64,000 bases of DNA from Pseudomonas sp. LD120 (GTDB taxonomy: Bacteria; Pseudomonadota; Gammaproteobacteria; Pseudomonadales; Pseudomonadaceae): positions 930,001 to 994,000 of the forward strand of contig NZ_WVHL01000005.1 in assembly GCF_009861525.1 (NCBI RefSeq), read 5' to 3'. This document shows, piece after piece, positions 1 through 9,225 of this stretch (positions are counted from its first letter, which is position 1; the number at the start of each line of letters is the position of its first letter). The notes under the pieces are model-generated. The model saw only the letters and a program-made list of their open reading frames with translations. It did no database searches and was not told where the DNA came from. Both the position numbers and the translations under genes were made by a program.

Positions 1-239
1 ACGCTGCCGGCACCGATGCGGAAAGCGTCCACGGTGATGCCGAACACGCTGAATATCACTCGGCCAAACAGGTACAGCAGGACGCTGGAGACCAGGGTCG
101 CGAGGGCGACTTTCCAGGCCAGGCGTCGGCGTTCCTTGGAGGAGTAGCCGCGGGTCAGGCTGATGAAGCATGAGAGGACGAAGAACGGGCTATAGAGCAC
201 CAGCATCTTCAGGTAAACGCTGAACAGCACGTGGAGCAT
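1..239 (-). CDS. MarC-family inner-membrane protein (5' part only)
   Basis: The gene runs off the left edge, so only the N-terminal ~79 residues are present, starting MLHVLFSVYLKMLVLYSPFF. The visible part has a hydrophobic helix, the Pro-Phe-Phe element, a basic RGYSSKERRR loop and a second hydrophobic helix, followed by FGITVDAFRIGAG. This order fits the MarC/YhgN (UPF0056) family of multi-pass inner-membrane proteins, whose function is not settled. It lies downstream of retS on the same strand with about 60 bp between them. The family call rests on the N-terminal pattern alone; the missing part would confirm it. Confidence 0.7.
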   Translation of the reverse strand, partial: MLHVLFSVYLKMLVLYSPFFVLSCFISLTRGYSSKERRRLAWKVALATLVSSVLLYLFGRVIFSVFGITVDAFRIGAGS

Positions 240-302
240 GGTCGGAGCTCACGACTAGGGAGGGCGAGCCAGAGTTTAACAGGCGCCGCGCAGGCTGTCG
301 GC

Positions 303-3089
303 TCAACTGGTGTGCGCGGTGCTGCGCTCGCGCAGGTCGCGCTGGGTGACCCAGTGTTCCACCAGCTCGCGCAGTTGCGACAGCTCCACCGGCTTGGCCA
401 TGTGCCCGTCCATGCCGGCCTGGCGCGCGCGTTCCTTGTGCTCGGCGAGGATGTGCGCGGTCAGGGCCACCACCGGCGTACGCACGCGCTGGTTGCCGAC
501 TTCCCAAGCGCGCAGTTGCTGGGTGGCGGAGAAACCGTCGAGCACCGGCATTTCGCAGTCCATCAGCACCAGGTCGTAGCGCTTGGCTTTCATCGCCTGC
601 AGCGCTTCTTCGCCGTTGCTGGCGGTGTCGGGCTGCAGGTTGAGTTTGCCCAGCATGCCGCGGATGACCTTGGTTGAAATGCTGTTGTCCTCGGCCACCA
701 GGATGCTGAAATCGCTGGGGACAGTGACCTGGGCCGGGCTCGCAGACGCATTGAGGGGCTGGTTGTAGGGCGTGGCCGGGGCCTTGTCCCGTTGGTTGAG
801 TTCATCGGCCAGGGTGGTCTTGAGGGTGTAGCCCGCCACGGGCTTGGCGAGGATGCGCTTGATCCCGGCATTACGCGCGATCACCTTGCTCGGGGCGTTG
901 CTGATGCCGGTGAGCATGATCAACAGGATGTCGTGATTCAGGCTCGGGTCTTCCTTGATCTTCGCCGCCAGTTGCATGCCGGTCATGCCGGGCATGTTCT
1001 GGTCCAGCAGCACCACATCGAAGTAGTCCCGCAGGTGCGCCTTGGTTCGCAGCAGGGCCAGGGCTTCCTTGCCCGATGGCACTGCGCTGACGTTCAGGCC
1101 CCAGGCGCTGCATTGCTGCACCAGGACTTTGCGGCAGGTGTCGTTGTCATCCACTACCAGTACTCGCGCGCCTTGCAGTGGACCGTCGAGATCAGCTGTG
1201 GGTTGTTCCAGACGCTCGGCGTCCAGGGGCAGGGTCAGCCACAGGGTACTGCCCTGGTTGGCGCCGCTCTTGATGCCGAAGTCACCGTGCATCAGCAGGA
1301 TCAACTGACGGGCGATCACCAGGCCAAGGTTGCCGCCCAGTCGGGTGCTGGCGAGGAAGTTCTTGCTGTGCAGTTCAGTGTGCAGCAGGGCCTCGCGCTC
1401 TTCGGCGTCCATCGGTTGGCCACTGTCCTGCACGGCAATGCGCAAGCGTGGTTTGCTGCTGCGCTCATCGAGGGCGACAACGATCAGCACTTCGCCTTCG
1501 TCGGTCTTTTTCAGGGCGTTTTCCAGAAGGCTCAGTAGCGCCTGGCGCAGGCGCGTCGGGTCGCCGCTGATGACCCGTGGTACTTGCGGCTGGATAAAAC
1601 TGATCAGTTCGACGTTCTGCTGTTCGGCCTTGGCGCGGAAGATGCTCAGGCAGTCTTCGATCAGCGCGTTGAGGTCGAATTGCACGTCATCCAGCTCGAT
1701 CTGCCCGGACTCCAGCTTGGAAATGTCGAGGATCTCGTTGATCAGGGTCAGCAGTTCGTTGCCGGCGCTGTGGATGGTCTGCACATAGTCGCGCTGCTTG
1801 ACCGACAGGGGCGTGCCCAGCAGCAGCTCGGTCATGCCCAGCACGCCGTTCATCGGGGTGCGGATCTCGTGGCTGATCTTGGCCAGGAACTCGGCCTTGG
1901 CGTTGACTTCGGCGGTGCTGGCGGCCAGGTCGCGGCTGACGCTGAAGCGGTTTTCGGTGATGTCCCGTTGGCGTTCGCCCAGGGCGATGCTCATCAGCAG
2001 ACCGGCGATGCACACCACGCTCATCAGGGTGACGATCAGCCCTTGTGGCGCCACCAGGGTCAGGCCCAGCAGGGCGGGAAGGATCACCAGCGTCCCGAGG
2101 TTGAAGATCACCATGGCGGTGACGAACAGGCGCGCCGGGCGATAGCCCTTGTGCCAGTGGTAGCCAGCGACAAACAGCATGCTCAGGCCGGCCTGGGCCA
2201 CCAGGGCGTAGGTAATGATATTCAGCGGCAGGGTGTTGACGAACAGCAGCAACAGGCCGAACAGGCTGATCAGCAGGATATTGCCCAGCAGCAACCTATT
2301 CAGCGGGTGTGGGCCCAGCGGGGCAAAGAAACGGTAGGCGAACATCATCCCGCACGGGGCGGTCAGCAGCAGGGCCACGTAGGCGCCCTGGGTGTGCAGC
2401 ACCTGCCAGTCCGGCAGCCAGGTGCCGAACAGGTTCAACAGCATCAACAGGCTGAGGGTCAGCAGGCCCTCGCAGGCCGCCAGCCACAGGCTGCTGCGCG
2501 AGCGGGTGTAGGCGAAGCGCGTGAGGTTGTGCAGGGTCAGCATCGCCAGGCAGCCGAAGAGCAGGCCATAGACCAATGTCTGGTTCTGGTTGGCGGCGCT
2601 CATGACCGCGGGTTGCAGGGTGATGTAGGGACGCAATTCGTGCTCGGAGACCAAGCGAACGTACACCTCCACCGGCTTGGCGATTTGCGGCAATGGCAGC
2701 ATGAAGTCGCTGCTGGGCAGGGGCTTCTGCGTTTGCGGCTGGCTGAAACCGGTGTTCACCTGCTCGATCAGCTTGTCGCCGTCGAGCACGTAGAGATTGA
2801 GGTGGGACAAGTCGGGGGCAAAGATCCGCAGGACCTGTTCATGGGGCCCGGGTTGCAGCTTGAAGCGTAACCACAGGGCGCCATCGGGTTCGGCAGCGGT
2901 CAGCTTGTCCAGTTCGATGGGACTGAACTGGTTGGTGTAGCGCGGGGAGCGGATGTCACTGAGCTGCAGGTCGGCCTGTTCGTCGAGCAAGACCGCCCAG
3001 CCACTGCCTTGAGCGGCCATGGCCGGATTCAAGCAGAGCAGGGTCAGTAATGTGACGGTAAAGACTAGGGCAGTCCTGAGCCAGCGCAC
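303..3089 (-). CDS. retS: RetS-type hybrid sensor kinase/response regulator
   Basis: 928 residues. A signal peptide (about 1-25) is followed by a periplasmic 7TMR-DISMED2 sensor domain (about 35-165), a seven-helix 7TMR-DISM membrane region (about 175-385), a HisKA box with SHEIRTP, an ATPase domain (N-box ENALKKT) and two receiver domains, each with a phospho-acceptor Asp (LLDQNMPG and LMDCEMPV). RetS inhibits GacS, lowering RsmY/RsmZ small RNAs and favouring the motile over the biofilm state. The position next to purD-purH-fis matches P. aeruginosa retS. The G1 box reads DSGQPM, so the second glycine of the usual DxGxG is absent, which may reflect weak catalysis. The start gives a good signal peptide. 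Confidence 0.93.
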   Translation of the reverse strand: MRWLRTALVFTVTLLTLLCLNPAMAAQGSGWAVLLDEQADLQLSDIRSPRYTNQFSPIELDKLTAAEPDGALWLRFKLQPGPHEQVLRIFAPDLSHLNLYVLDGDKLIEQVNTGFSQPQTQKPLPSSDFMLPLPQIAKPVEVYVRLVSEHELRPYITLQPAVMSAANQNQTLVYGLLFGCLAMLTLHNLTRFAYTRSRSSLWLAACEGLLTLSLLMLLNLFGTWLPDWQVLHTQGAYVALLLTAPCGMMFAYRFFAPLGPHPLNRLLLGNILLISLFGLLLLFVNTLPLNIITYALVAQAGLSMLFVAGYHWHKGYRPARLFVTAMVIFNLGTLVILPALLGLTLVAPQGLIVTLMSVVCIAGLLMSIALGERQRDITENRFSVSRDLAASTAEVNAKAEFLAKISHEIRTPMNGVLGMTELLLGTPLSVKQRDYVQTIHSAGNELLTLINEILDISKLESGQIELDDVQFDLNALIEDCLSIFRAKAEQQNVELISFIQPQVPRVISGDPTRLRQALLSLLENALKKTDEGEVLIVVALDERSSKPRLRIAVQDSGQPMDAEEREALLHTELHSKNFLASTRLGGNLGLVIARQLILLMHGDFGIKSGANQGSTLWLTLPLDAERLEQPTADLDGPLQGARVLVVDDNDTCRKVLVQQCSAWGLNVSAVPSGKEALALLRTKAHLRDYFDVVLLDQNMPGMTGMQLAAKIKEDPSLNHDILLIMLTGISNAPSKVIARNAGIKRILAKPVAGYTLKTTLADELNQRDKAPATPYNQPLNASASPAQVTVPSDFSILVAEDNSISTKVIRGMLGKLNLQPDTASNGEEALQAMKAKRYDLVLMDCEMPVLDGFSATQQLRAWEVGNQRVRTPVVALTAHILAEHKERARQAGMDGHMAKPVELSQLRELVEHWVTQRDLRERSTAHTS

Positions 3090-3140
3090 GGCGAAATCCC
3101 TTCATTGGTTAATGCCTGATTATAACTATGCGCGGCGTAA

Positions 3141-3177
3141 TGACCGCACGGCAAGGGCGTGAAGCCCTTGCGGGGTC
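3141..3177 (-). terminator. Hairpin downstream of purD
   Basis: An 8-bp perfect stem GCAAGGGC/GCCCTTGC with a 5-nt loop (3151-3171) is flanked by an outer TGACC/GGTCA pairing. It sits between the purD stop and the retS start. There is no clear U-tract, so it could be a terminator or an RNA-stabilising hairpin. Confidence 0.45.
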
Positions 3178-3187
3178 ACCGGCGGAG

Positions 3188-4477
3188 TTACTCCTGGCCA
3201 CGCTCGCGGGCAATGGCGCGGTAGCCGATGTCCTTACGGTAGAAACATCCCTGCCAATCGATCTTGGCCGCCAGGCGGTAGGCTTGCTGTTGGGCCGCGT
3301 CGACGCTGTCGCCCATGGCGGTGGCGCAGAGCACCCGGCCGCCGGAGGTCACGACCTGGCCGTCTTTGAGCGCGGTGCCTGCATGGAAGACTTTGCCTTC
3401 CAGCTCGGCGGCGGCATCCAGGCCGTTAATCGCAGCCCCTTTGGCGTAGTCGCCCGGATAGCCGCCAGCGGCCAGGACGATGCCCAGGCTCGGGCGCGGG
3501 TCCCACTGCGCTTCGACCTTGTCCAGGGCCTGGGCCAGGGCCGCTTCCACCAGCAGTACCAGGCTCGACTGCAGACGCAGCATCACCGGTTGGGTTTCCG
3601 GGTCGCCGAAGCGGCAGTTGAACTCGATGACTTTCGGGTTGCCGGCTTTGTCGATCATCAAGCCCGCATAAAGGAAGCCGGTGTAGACATTGCCTTCCTC
3701 GGCCATGCCGCGCACGGTGGGCCAGATCACCTGATCCATCACTCGCTGGTGCACGTCGGCGGTGACCACCGGTGCTGGCGAGTAAGCGCCCATGCCGCCG
3801 GTATTGGGGCCAGTGTCGCCGTCGCCCACGCGCTTGTGGTCCTGGCTGGTGGCCATCGGCAGCACGTTCTTGCCGTCGACCATGACGATGAAGCTGGCTT
3901 CCTCGCCGTCGAGGAACTCCTCGATGACCACGCGGGAGCCGGCGTCACCGAAGGCATTGCCGGCGAGCATGTCGCGCACGGCTTCTTCGGCTTCGGCCAG
4001 GGTCATGGCGACGATCACGCCCTTGCCGGCGGCCAGGCCATCGGCCTTGATCACGATCGGTGCGCCTTTTTCCTGCAGGTAGGCCAGGGCCGGCTCGATC
4101 TCGGTGAAGTTCTGGTAGTCGGCGGTCGGGATCTTGTGGCGCGCGAGGAAATCCTTGGTGAAGGCTTTCGAACCTTCCAGCTGCGCGGCGCCGGCAGTCG
4201 GACCGAAGCAGTCCAGGCCACGGGAGCGGAACAGGTCGACCACACCGGCCACCAGCGGCACTTCCGGGCCAACGATGGTCAGGGAGACGTTCTTCTCGGC
4301 GAAATCCGCCAACTGCTCCAGGGCCAGGACGTCGATGGCGACGTTCTCGCACTTGGCTTCGATGGCGGTACCGGCGTTGCCCGGGGCGACAAACACTTTC
4401 TGAACCCGTGGGTCCTGAGCGACTTTCCAGGCCAGAGCGTGTTCACGACCGCCGCTACCAATGATCAGTACATTCAT
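3188..4477 (-). CDS. purD: Phosphoribosylamine-glycine ligase
   Basis: 429 residues from ATG at 4477. It joins phosphoribosylamine and glycine using ATP, the second step of de novo purine synthesis in the cytosol. The N-terminal Rossmann-like segment starts MNVLIIGSGGREHALAWK. The ATP-grasp core contains PIVIKADGLAAGKGV, GEEASFIVMVDG and FNCRFGDPETQ, the GARS signature region. The frame is open 33 codons further upstream, but only the internal ATG gives the family N-terminus. It lies directly downstream of purH on the same strand, with about 190 bp containing a long hairpin between them. Confidence 0.97.
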   Translation of the reverse strand: MNVLIIGSGGREHALAWKVAQDPRVQKVFVAPGNAGTAIEAKCENVAIDVLALEQLADFAEKNVSLTIVGPEVPLVAGVVDLFRSRGLDCFGPTAGAAQLEGSKAFTKDFLARHKIPTADYQNFTEIEPALAYLQEKGAPIVIKADGLAAGKGVIVAMTLAEAEEAVRDMLAGNAFGDAGSRVVIEEFLDGEEASFIVMVDGKNVLPMATSQDHKRVGDGDTGPNTGGMGAYSPAPVVTADVHQRVMDQVIWPTVRGMAEEGNVYTGFLYAGLMIDKAGNPKVIEFNCRFGDPETQPVMLRLQSSLVLLVEAALAQALDKVEAQWDPRPSLGIVLAAGGYPGDYAKGAAINGLDAAAELEGKVFHAGTALKDGQVVTSGGRVLCATAMGDSVDAAQQQAYRLAAKIDWQGCFYRKDIGYRAIARERGQE

Positions 4478-4567
4478 TTCAAAAACCTCGGATGACGCTA
4501 ATTCTGTTTTGGAACCTGAAGAGCTGCACGCCTCAGGAGGTTGCATTGACAGTGGTAGATGCAAGGC

Positions 4568-4627
4568 GGAGCCCACCTCGATGAGCGCAGTTGCCTGTTG
4601 GCAATGAGCATCATCGAGGTGGGCTCC
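4568..4627. repeat. Long perfect inverted repeat between purH and purD
   Basis: Two perfect 17-nt arms (4568-4584 and 4611-4627) enclose a 26-nt loop that itself contains TTGCC-TGTT-GGCAA (4591-4604). No T-run follows on either strand, and the sequence does not look like a standard Pseudomonas REP. It could act as an RNA hairpin in the purH-purD transcript. Confidence 0.7.
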
Positions 4628-4666
4628 AACGCAGCAGATGCCGGTGTCAGTGCGACCGTTGTCGTA

Positions 4667-6274
4667 TCAGTGACGGAAGTGGCGCATGCCGGTGAACACC
4701 ATGGCAATGCCGGCTTCATCGGCGGCGGCAATCACTTCGTTGTCGCGCATCGAACCGCCTGGCTGGATCACCGCAGTGATGCCGACCTTGGCGGCGTTGT
4801 CCAGGCCGTCGCGGAACGGGAAGAACGCGTCGGAGGCCATTACCGACCCCGCAACTTGCAAACCTGCGTGCTCGGCCTTGATGGCGGCGATGCGCGCGGA
4901 GTTCACACGGCTCATCTGGCCGGCGCCGACGCCGATGGTCTGGCGGTTCTTGGCGTAGACGATGGCGTTGGATTTGACGTACTTGGCCACTTTCCAGGCG
5001 AAGATCAGATCGTGGATCTCTTGCTCGGTCGGGGCGCGCTTGGTCACCACTTTCAGGTCGTCGGCACTGATCATGCCGATATCACGGCTCTGCACCAGCA
5101 GGCCGCCGTTGACGCGCTTGTAGTCCCAGGCCGCAGCGCGGTCAGCCGACCACTCGCCACAGGCCAGCAGGCGCACGTTGGCTTTGGCGGCGACAATGGC
5201 GCGGGCTTCTTCGCTCACCGACGGGGCGATGATCACTTCGACGAACTGGCGCTCGACGATGGCCTTGGCGGTGTCGGCATCCAGTTCGCGGTTGAAGGCG
5301 ATGATGCCGCCGAAGGCCGATTCGGTGTCGGTGGCATAGGCCAGCTCGTAGGCCTGGCGGATGCCGCCTTCAGCGTCCGGGCTTACCGCCACACCGCACG
5401 GGTTGGCGTGCTTGACGATGACGCAGGCGGGCTTGACGAAGCTCTTCACGCATTCCAGCGCGGCGTCGGTGTCGGCGACGTTGTTGTAGGACAGCTCCTT
5501 GCCTTGCAGCTGGGTGGCGGTGGCGATGCCGACTTCGGCGGGCTTGGCTTCCACGTAGAACGCCGCGCTCTGGTGCGGGTTCTCGCCGTAGCGCATTTCC
5601 TGGGCCTTGATGAACTGGCTGTTGAAGGTCCGCGGAAACTCGCTGCGGCCGGATGTCGAGAGGGTATCGGCGGCCTGGTTCACGGTGCCCATGTAGTTGG
5701 CGATCATGCCGTCGTAGGCGGCGGTGTGTTCGAAGGCCTTGAGCATCAGGTCGAACCGCTGGGCGTAGGTCAGGCCGCCGGCCTTGAGGCTTTCCAGGAC
5801 GCCGGCGTAGTCGCTGGCGTTGACCACGATGGCCACGTCCTTATGGTTCTTGGCCGCCGAGCGGACCATGGTCGGGCCGCCGATGTCGATGTTCTCGATG
5901 GCGGTGGGCAGGTCGCAGCCAGGCTTGTTGATGGTGGCTTCGAAGGGGTAGAGGTTGACCGCCACCAGATCGATGGGCTTGATCCCGTGCTCGTTCATGA
6001 TGGCGTCGTCGATGCCGCGACGACCGAGGATGCCGCCGTGGATTTTCGGGTGCAGGGTCTTGACCCGGCCATCCATCATTTCCGCGAAACCGGTGTAATC
6101 CGCGACTTCCACTGCGGACACGCCGTTATCCTGCAGCAGTTTGAAGGTCCCGCCGGTGGAGAGGATCTCCACGCCTAGGGCTTCCAGCTCCTTGGCGAAT
6201 TCGAGGATCCCGGTCTTGTCTGAAACACTGATCAAGGCGCGGCGGATCGGCAGGCGGGTAGTCTGGTCGGTCAT
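4667..6274 (-). CDS. purH: Bifunctional AICAR transformylase / IMP cyclohydrolase
   Basis: 535 residues from ATG at 6274, the last two steps of IMP synthesis. The N-terminal cyclohydrolase domain has RRALISVSDKTGI, STGGTFKLL and KTLHPKIHGGILG. The C-terminal AICARFT domain has RYGENPHQ, IVKHANPCGVA, SAFGGIIAFN and the carboxy end GSMRDNEVIAAAD...VFTGMRHFRH. The frame extends to an ATG at 6286 and a TTG at 6289; I chose MTDQTTRLP because it matches the family start. fis, with its own terminator, lies just upstream on the same strand, so purH likely has its own promoter. Confidence 0.97.
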   Translation of the reverse strand: MTDQTTRLPIRRALISVSDKTGILEFAKELEALGVEILSTGGTFKLLQDNGVSAVEVADYTGFAEMMDGRVKTLHPKIHGGILGRRGIDDAIMNEHGIKPIDLVAVNLYPFEATINKPGCDLPTAIENIDIGGPTMVRSAAKNHKDVAIVVNASDYAGVLESLKAGGLTYAQRFDLMLKAFEHTAAYDGMIANYMGTVNQAADTLSTSGRSEFPRTFNSQFIKAQEMRYGENPHQSAAFYVEAKPAEVGIATATQLQGKELSYNNVADTDAALECVKSFVKPACVIVKHANPCGVAVSPDAEGGIRQAYELAYATDTESAFGGIIAFNRELDADTAKAIVERQFVEVIIAPSVSEEARAIVAAKANVRLLACGEWSADRAAAWDYKRVNGGLLVQSRDIGMISADDLKVVTKRAPTEQEIHDLIFAWKVAKYVKSNAIVYAKNRQTIGVGAGQMSRVNSARIAAIKAEHAGLQVAGSVMASDAFFPFRDGLDNAAKVGITAVIQPGGSMRDNEVIAAADEAGIAMVFTGMRHFRH

Positions 6275-6305
6275 CTCAATTTCCATCAAAAGCTAGGGAG
6301 TCAGC

Positions 6306-6339
6306 AAAAAAGGCGACCGTTTTTTATGCGGGCGCCTTT
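6306..6339 (-). terminator. Rho-independent terminator of dusB-fis
   Basis: On the minus strand an AAAGGCG/CGCCTTT stem, extended inward by three more pairs after one mismatch, is followed by a run of six T. It lies 18 bp after the fis stop and before the purH start. Confidence 0.85.
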
Positions 6340-6356
6340 CTGGTTTGATTGAATGC

Positions 6357-6677
6357 TTACAACAAATCGTACTGCTTGAGTTTCTTGCGCAGGGTGCCGC
6401 GGTTCAGCCCCAGGAGTTCGCTGGCCTTGGTCTGGTTGCCCTTGACGTAGTTCATCACGCTTTCGAGCAATGGAGCCTCGACTTCGGAGAGCACCAGGTT
6501 GTACACGTCCGTGACGGCAGCGCCCTCAAGGTGGGCGAAATAATTGTGCAGCGCCTTCTCGACACTCCCGCGAAGGGTCTGGCCTTCTTCGCTGGGGGTA
6601 TTGAGGTGCTGTTTCAAATTCACGTTGTCGCTCACGGGTGTTGTTCCACTCACTAAAGTCTCGGTCATCATCGTCAT
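6357..6677 (-). CDS. fis: DNA-binding protein Fis
   Basis: 106 residues, close to the usual size of gammaproteobacterial Fis. Fis is a nucleoid protein that bends DNA, activates rRNA promoters and assists site-specific recombination. The N-terminal half is polar and flexible. The C-terminal helix-turn-helix reads VKGNQTKASELLGLNRGTLRKK and ends KQYDLL, the Fis-type recognition helix. The ATG overlaps the dusB stop by 4 nt (ATGA), so translation is coupled, as in the dusB-fis operon of enterobacteria. A strong terminator follows. Confidence 0.96.
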   Translation of the reverse strand: MTMMTETLVSGTTPVSDNVNLKQHLNTPSEEGQTLRGSVEKALHNYFAHLEGAAVTDVYNLVLSEVEAPLLESVMNYVKGNQTKASELLGLNRGTLRKKLKQYDLL

Positions 6678-7687
6678 GCGGCCACCCCATCTCCGTCCCC
6701 TGTTTCCAGGCTCTTGTAACGTCCGGTAAAGAACTCACGAACGTTGGCGCATTGTGCTTCCGTATCTTCCAAACGATTGAAGTGGGCGCGGAACTCCCTG
6801 GCGCCCGGCAGGGTTGCGAGATACCAGCCCACATGCTTGCGTGCGATGCGCACGCCCATGACTTCTCCATAGAAGGCATGCAGCGCGGCCAGGTGCTCTT
6901 GCAGAATACGTTCCACCTCGAACAGCTCCGGCGCCGGGAGGGTTTCACCGGTGCGCAGAAAATGTTCGATTTCTCGAAAAATCCATGGCCGCCCCTGGGC
7001 GGCCCGGCCAATCAACAGCCCATCGGCCCCGGTGGCGTGTAGCACCTGGCGGGCCTTGGCGGGTGAGTCGATGTCGCCGTTGGCAAAGACCGGAATCGAC
7101 ACCGCCTGCTTGATCGCGGCAATGGTGTCGTACTCGGCTTCACCGGTGTACAGATCGGCCCGGGTCCGACCGTGGACCGCCAATGCCGTAATGCCTGCCT
7201 GTTCGGCGATCTTCGCCACCGTCAGGCCGTTTTTGTTCTGTCGATCCCAGCCAGTGCGGATCTTCAGCGTGACCGGTACATCCACCGCGGCCACCACCGC
7301 CTGGAGAATCTCATTGACCAGGGCTTCGTCTTTCAACAACGCGGAACCGGCGGCCTTGTTGCAGACCTTCTTTGCCGGACAACCCATGTTGATATCAATA
7401 ATCTGTGCGCCCAATTCGACGTTGGCGCGAGCGGCATCGGCCAGCATCTGCGCATCGCCACCGGCAATCTGTACCGAGCGTGGCTCGGGATCACCCTCGT
7501 GGATCATGCGCAAGCGCGATTTGCGGCTGTTCCACAAACGCATGTCGCTGGTGACCATTTCCGAGACTACAAGGCCCGCGCCCAATTGCTTGCACAGCTG
7601 ACGAAAGGGCTGGTCGGTGACGCCCGCCATAGGGGCGAGAATCAAGCCGTTGCGCAGTGTGTATGGGCCGATGCGTACCGCCGACAT
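6674..7687 (-). CDS. dusB: tRNA-dihydrouridine synthase B
   Basis: 337 residues from ATG at 7687 (MSAVRIGPYTLRN). This is an FMN enzyme that uses NADPH to reduce uridine in the tRNA D-loop. The TIM barrel carries LAPMAGVTDQPFR near the N-terminus, DINMGCPAKKVCNK with the catalytic cysteine, KIRTGWD, AVHGRTR and ANGDI. The frame is open for 39 more codons upstream, but that stretch does not resemble the family. It forms an operon with fis through a 4-nt overlap. Confidence 0.96.
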   Translation of the reverse strand: MSAVRIGPYTLRNGLILAPMAGVTDQPFRQLCKQLGAGLVVSEMVTSDMRLWNSRKSRLRMIHEGDPEPRSVQIAGGDAQMLADAARANVELGAQIIDINMGCPAKKVCNKAAGSALLKDEALVNEILQAVVAAVDVPVTLKIRTGWDRQNKNGLTVAKIAEQAGITALAVHGRTRADLYTGEAEYDTIAAIKQAVSIPVFANGDIDSPAKARQVLHATGADGLLIGRAAQGRPWIFREIEHFLRTGETLPAPELFEVERILQEHLAALHAFYGEVMGVRIARKHVGWYLATLPGAREFRAHFNRLEDTEAQCANVREFFTGRYKSLETGDGDGVAA

Positions 7688-7884
7688 AGGACTTCCCTGT
7701 TGTGGGGCCGGATCATGAGAGTTCGAAAAAGGGTTGGCATGATACCCGCTCTCGATGACCGGATAAAGGCTGAATTGGATAAAATCTGAACAGTTATTCC
7801 GCAATCACCCAAAGGAGCAGTCTGGGTGATGTGCTCATAAATCGATCGCCAGTCCAGAGTTATCTGTCAGTCTGCTCGGCTCAT

Positions 7885-9195
7885 TCACTCGGGCGAGTGG
7901 AAACTCAGACTGTAGTTCACAGCTTTCGGTCCGGGGTCGAGAATATCGAGGGCGATGTGAATAGGCGTCTGCGGCGGCATCTCCTCGGCATCCTGTAGGT
8001 CGCCACCCAGGTATTCCCCGGGTTTGAAGCTGCGGCTGGCAATCAGATGGCCGTTCAGGTCGGCAAAGCGCAGTTCCAGCAGCGGGAACGGCTGGGAGAA
8101 CGGTGCACGGTTATAGATGATGGCGTCCACCACCAGGGCCCCACTGAATTCCGGGTGGCTGCGTACCACCAGGTTGCTGCTCTTGATTCGGGCGATGTCC
8201 ACGCGCGATGGCACCGTGCAACCGAATTGCGGACACAGTTGCTGGAACCACGGGCGGTACTGGTCCTGGCGCGCCAGTTCATCGAAGTGGTAAGCCACGT
8301 ATTGGCCCGCCAGGCCACCGGCGGCCAACAGGATCAGCAGCATCCAGAGCAGGCGTCGCCCCCAGGGCGAGCGGCGTTTTTGCCAGTCGAGTTGGATCGG
8401 GTCGTCCACCAGGTCCAGCAATACGTCTTCCTGTACGCCGGGTTCGCGGCGTTTTCTGCCGGGAGTCGCGGTTTCCGGGCGGTCGTGCTCAGCGCTATCG
8501 GCAGGGACGTGGGCTTCGAAGGGCTCGAGGTCATCATCCAGGTGCAGCCTTGGCATCTGGGGGTCGTCATCCAGGTCCGCCAGGTTGAACGACAGCGACG
8601 GTTCGGTGCGCGGGTGAGGCTCTGTGCCGGCATCGCTCCGGGAGGCTGGCAATTTGCTGTCCGGTGTTTCGGGGGTGTCGTTGTCGTCAGTGCTGGCAAA
8701 CAGCTTGTCGGGCCAAAGGGCCTCATCGGCATCCTGTGGCTCGCGACGGGCGCGGAGGTTGTTTTCCTGGTGCTCGCGATCCTGGCCGAAGGCCTTGGCC
8801 GGCTGGATTTCCCGCTGTTCGAGCTTGGCGAGTTCTTCGTCGAGGTCCAGGTCGTCCAGGTGATCCAGGTCCATCTCCGCGGCCGACCACTGTTTCTGGC
8901 TGATGGCGCGTTGCGTGGGCGCTGCATCGGGTGTCGGCGCGAGGGGGGCTTGCAGTGCGGGCTCAGGTTCAGGTGCGGATGGCGCAACGACCGCAGGCGC
9001 GACGGCTGGTTTGGCGGCAGGCTTGGACGTTGCGCCCTCCTTGGCGGCGCGTTGCTCAAGCAACTGTCGTGCAGCGTTGAACACCTGCAGGCAGGAGCCA
9101 CAGCGAACCACCCCGCGAGCCACGCTCAATTGAGCATGGCTGACACGGAATCTGGTTTGGCAATGCGGGCACTGGGTGACGAAACTGTCGGTCAT
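7885..9195 (-). CDS. Zinc-ribbon and DUF3426 domain membrane protein
   Basis: 436 residues. The first 40 residues form an MJ0042-type zinc ribbon with two CxxC pairs (CPHC and CGSC). A long acidic, low-complexity region (about 50-270) rich in D, E and P follows, then a basic KRRSPWGRR stretch and one transmembrane helix (about 275-297). The C-terminal ~135 residues match DUF3426: a beta-rich extracytoplasmic domain with LRFADLNGHLIASRSF and PGEYL. It sits between prmA and dusB, as its homologue does in P. aeruginosa. The function is unknown; the layout suggests a cytoplasmic metal-binding head tethered to a periplasmic domain. Confidence 0.88.
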   Translation of the reverse strand: MTDSFVTQCPHCQTRFRVSHAQLSVARGVVRCGSCLQVFNAARQLLEQRAAKEGATSKPAAKPAVAPAVVAPSAPEPEPALQAPLAPTPDAAPTQRAISQKQWSAAEMDLDHLDDLDLDEELAKLEQREIQPAKAFGQDREHQENNLRARREPQDADEALWPDKLFASTDDNDTPETPDSKLPASRSDAGTEPHPRTEPSLSFNLADLDDDPQMPRLHLDDDLEPFEAHVPADSAEHDRPETATPGRKRREPGVQEDVLLDLVDDPIQLDWQKRRSPWGRRLLWMLLILLAAGGLAGQYVAYHFDELARQDQYRPWFQQLCPQFGCTVPSRVDIARIKSSNLVVRSHPEFSGALVVDAIIYNRAPFSQPFPLLELRFADLNGHLIASRSFKPGEYLGGDLQDAEEMPPQTPIHIALDILDPGPKAVNYSLSFHSPE

Positions 9196-9225
9196 GCGGT
9201 CATCCGGATTATGCAGGCGGTTATT

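Noticed and set aside
4559..6178. 539-codon plus-strand frame opposite purH
   Set aside because: Antisense to a conserved enzyme and His/Gly/Val-rich, as expected of the complementary frame.
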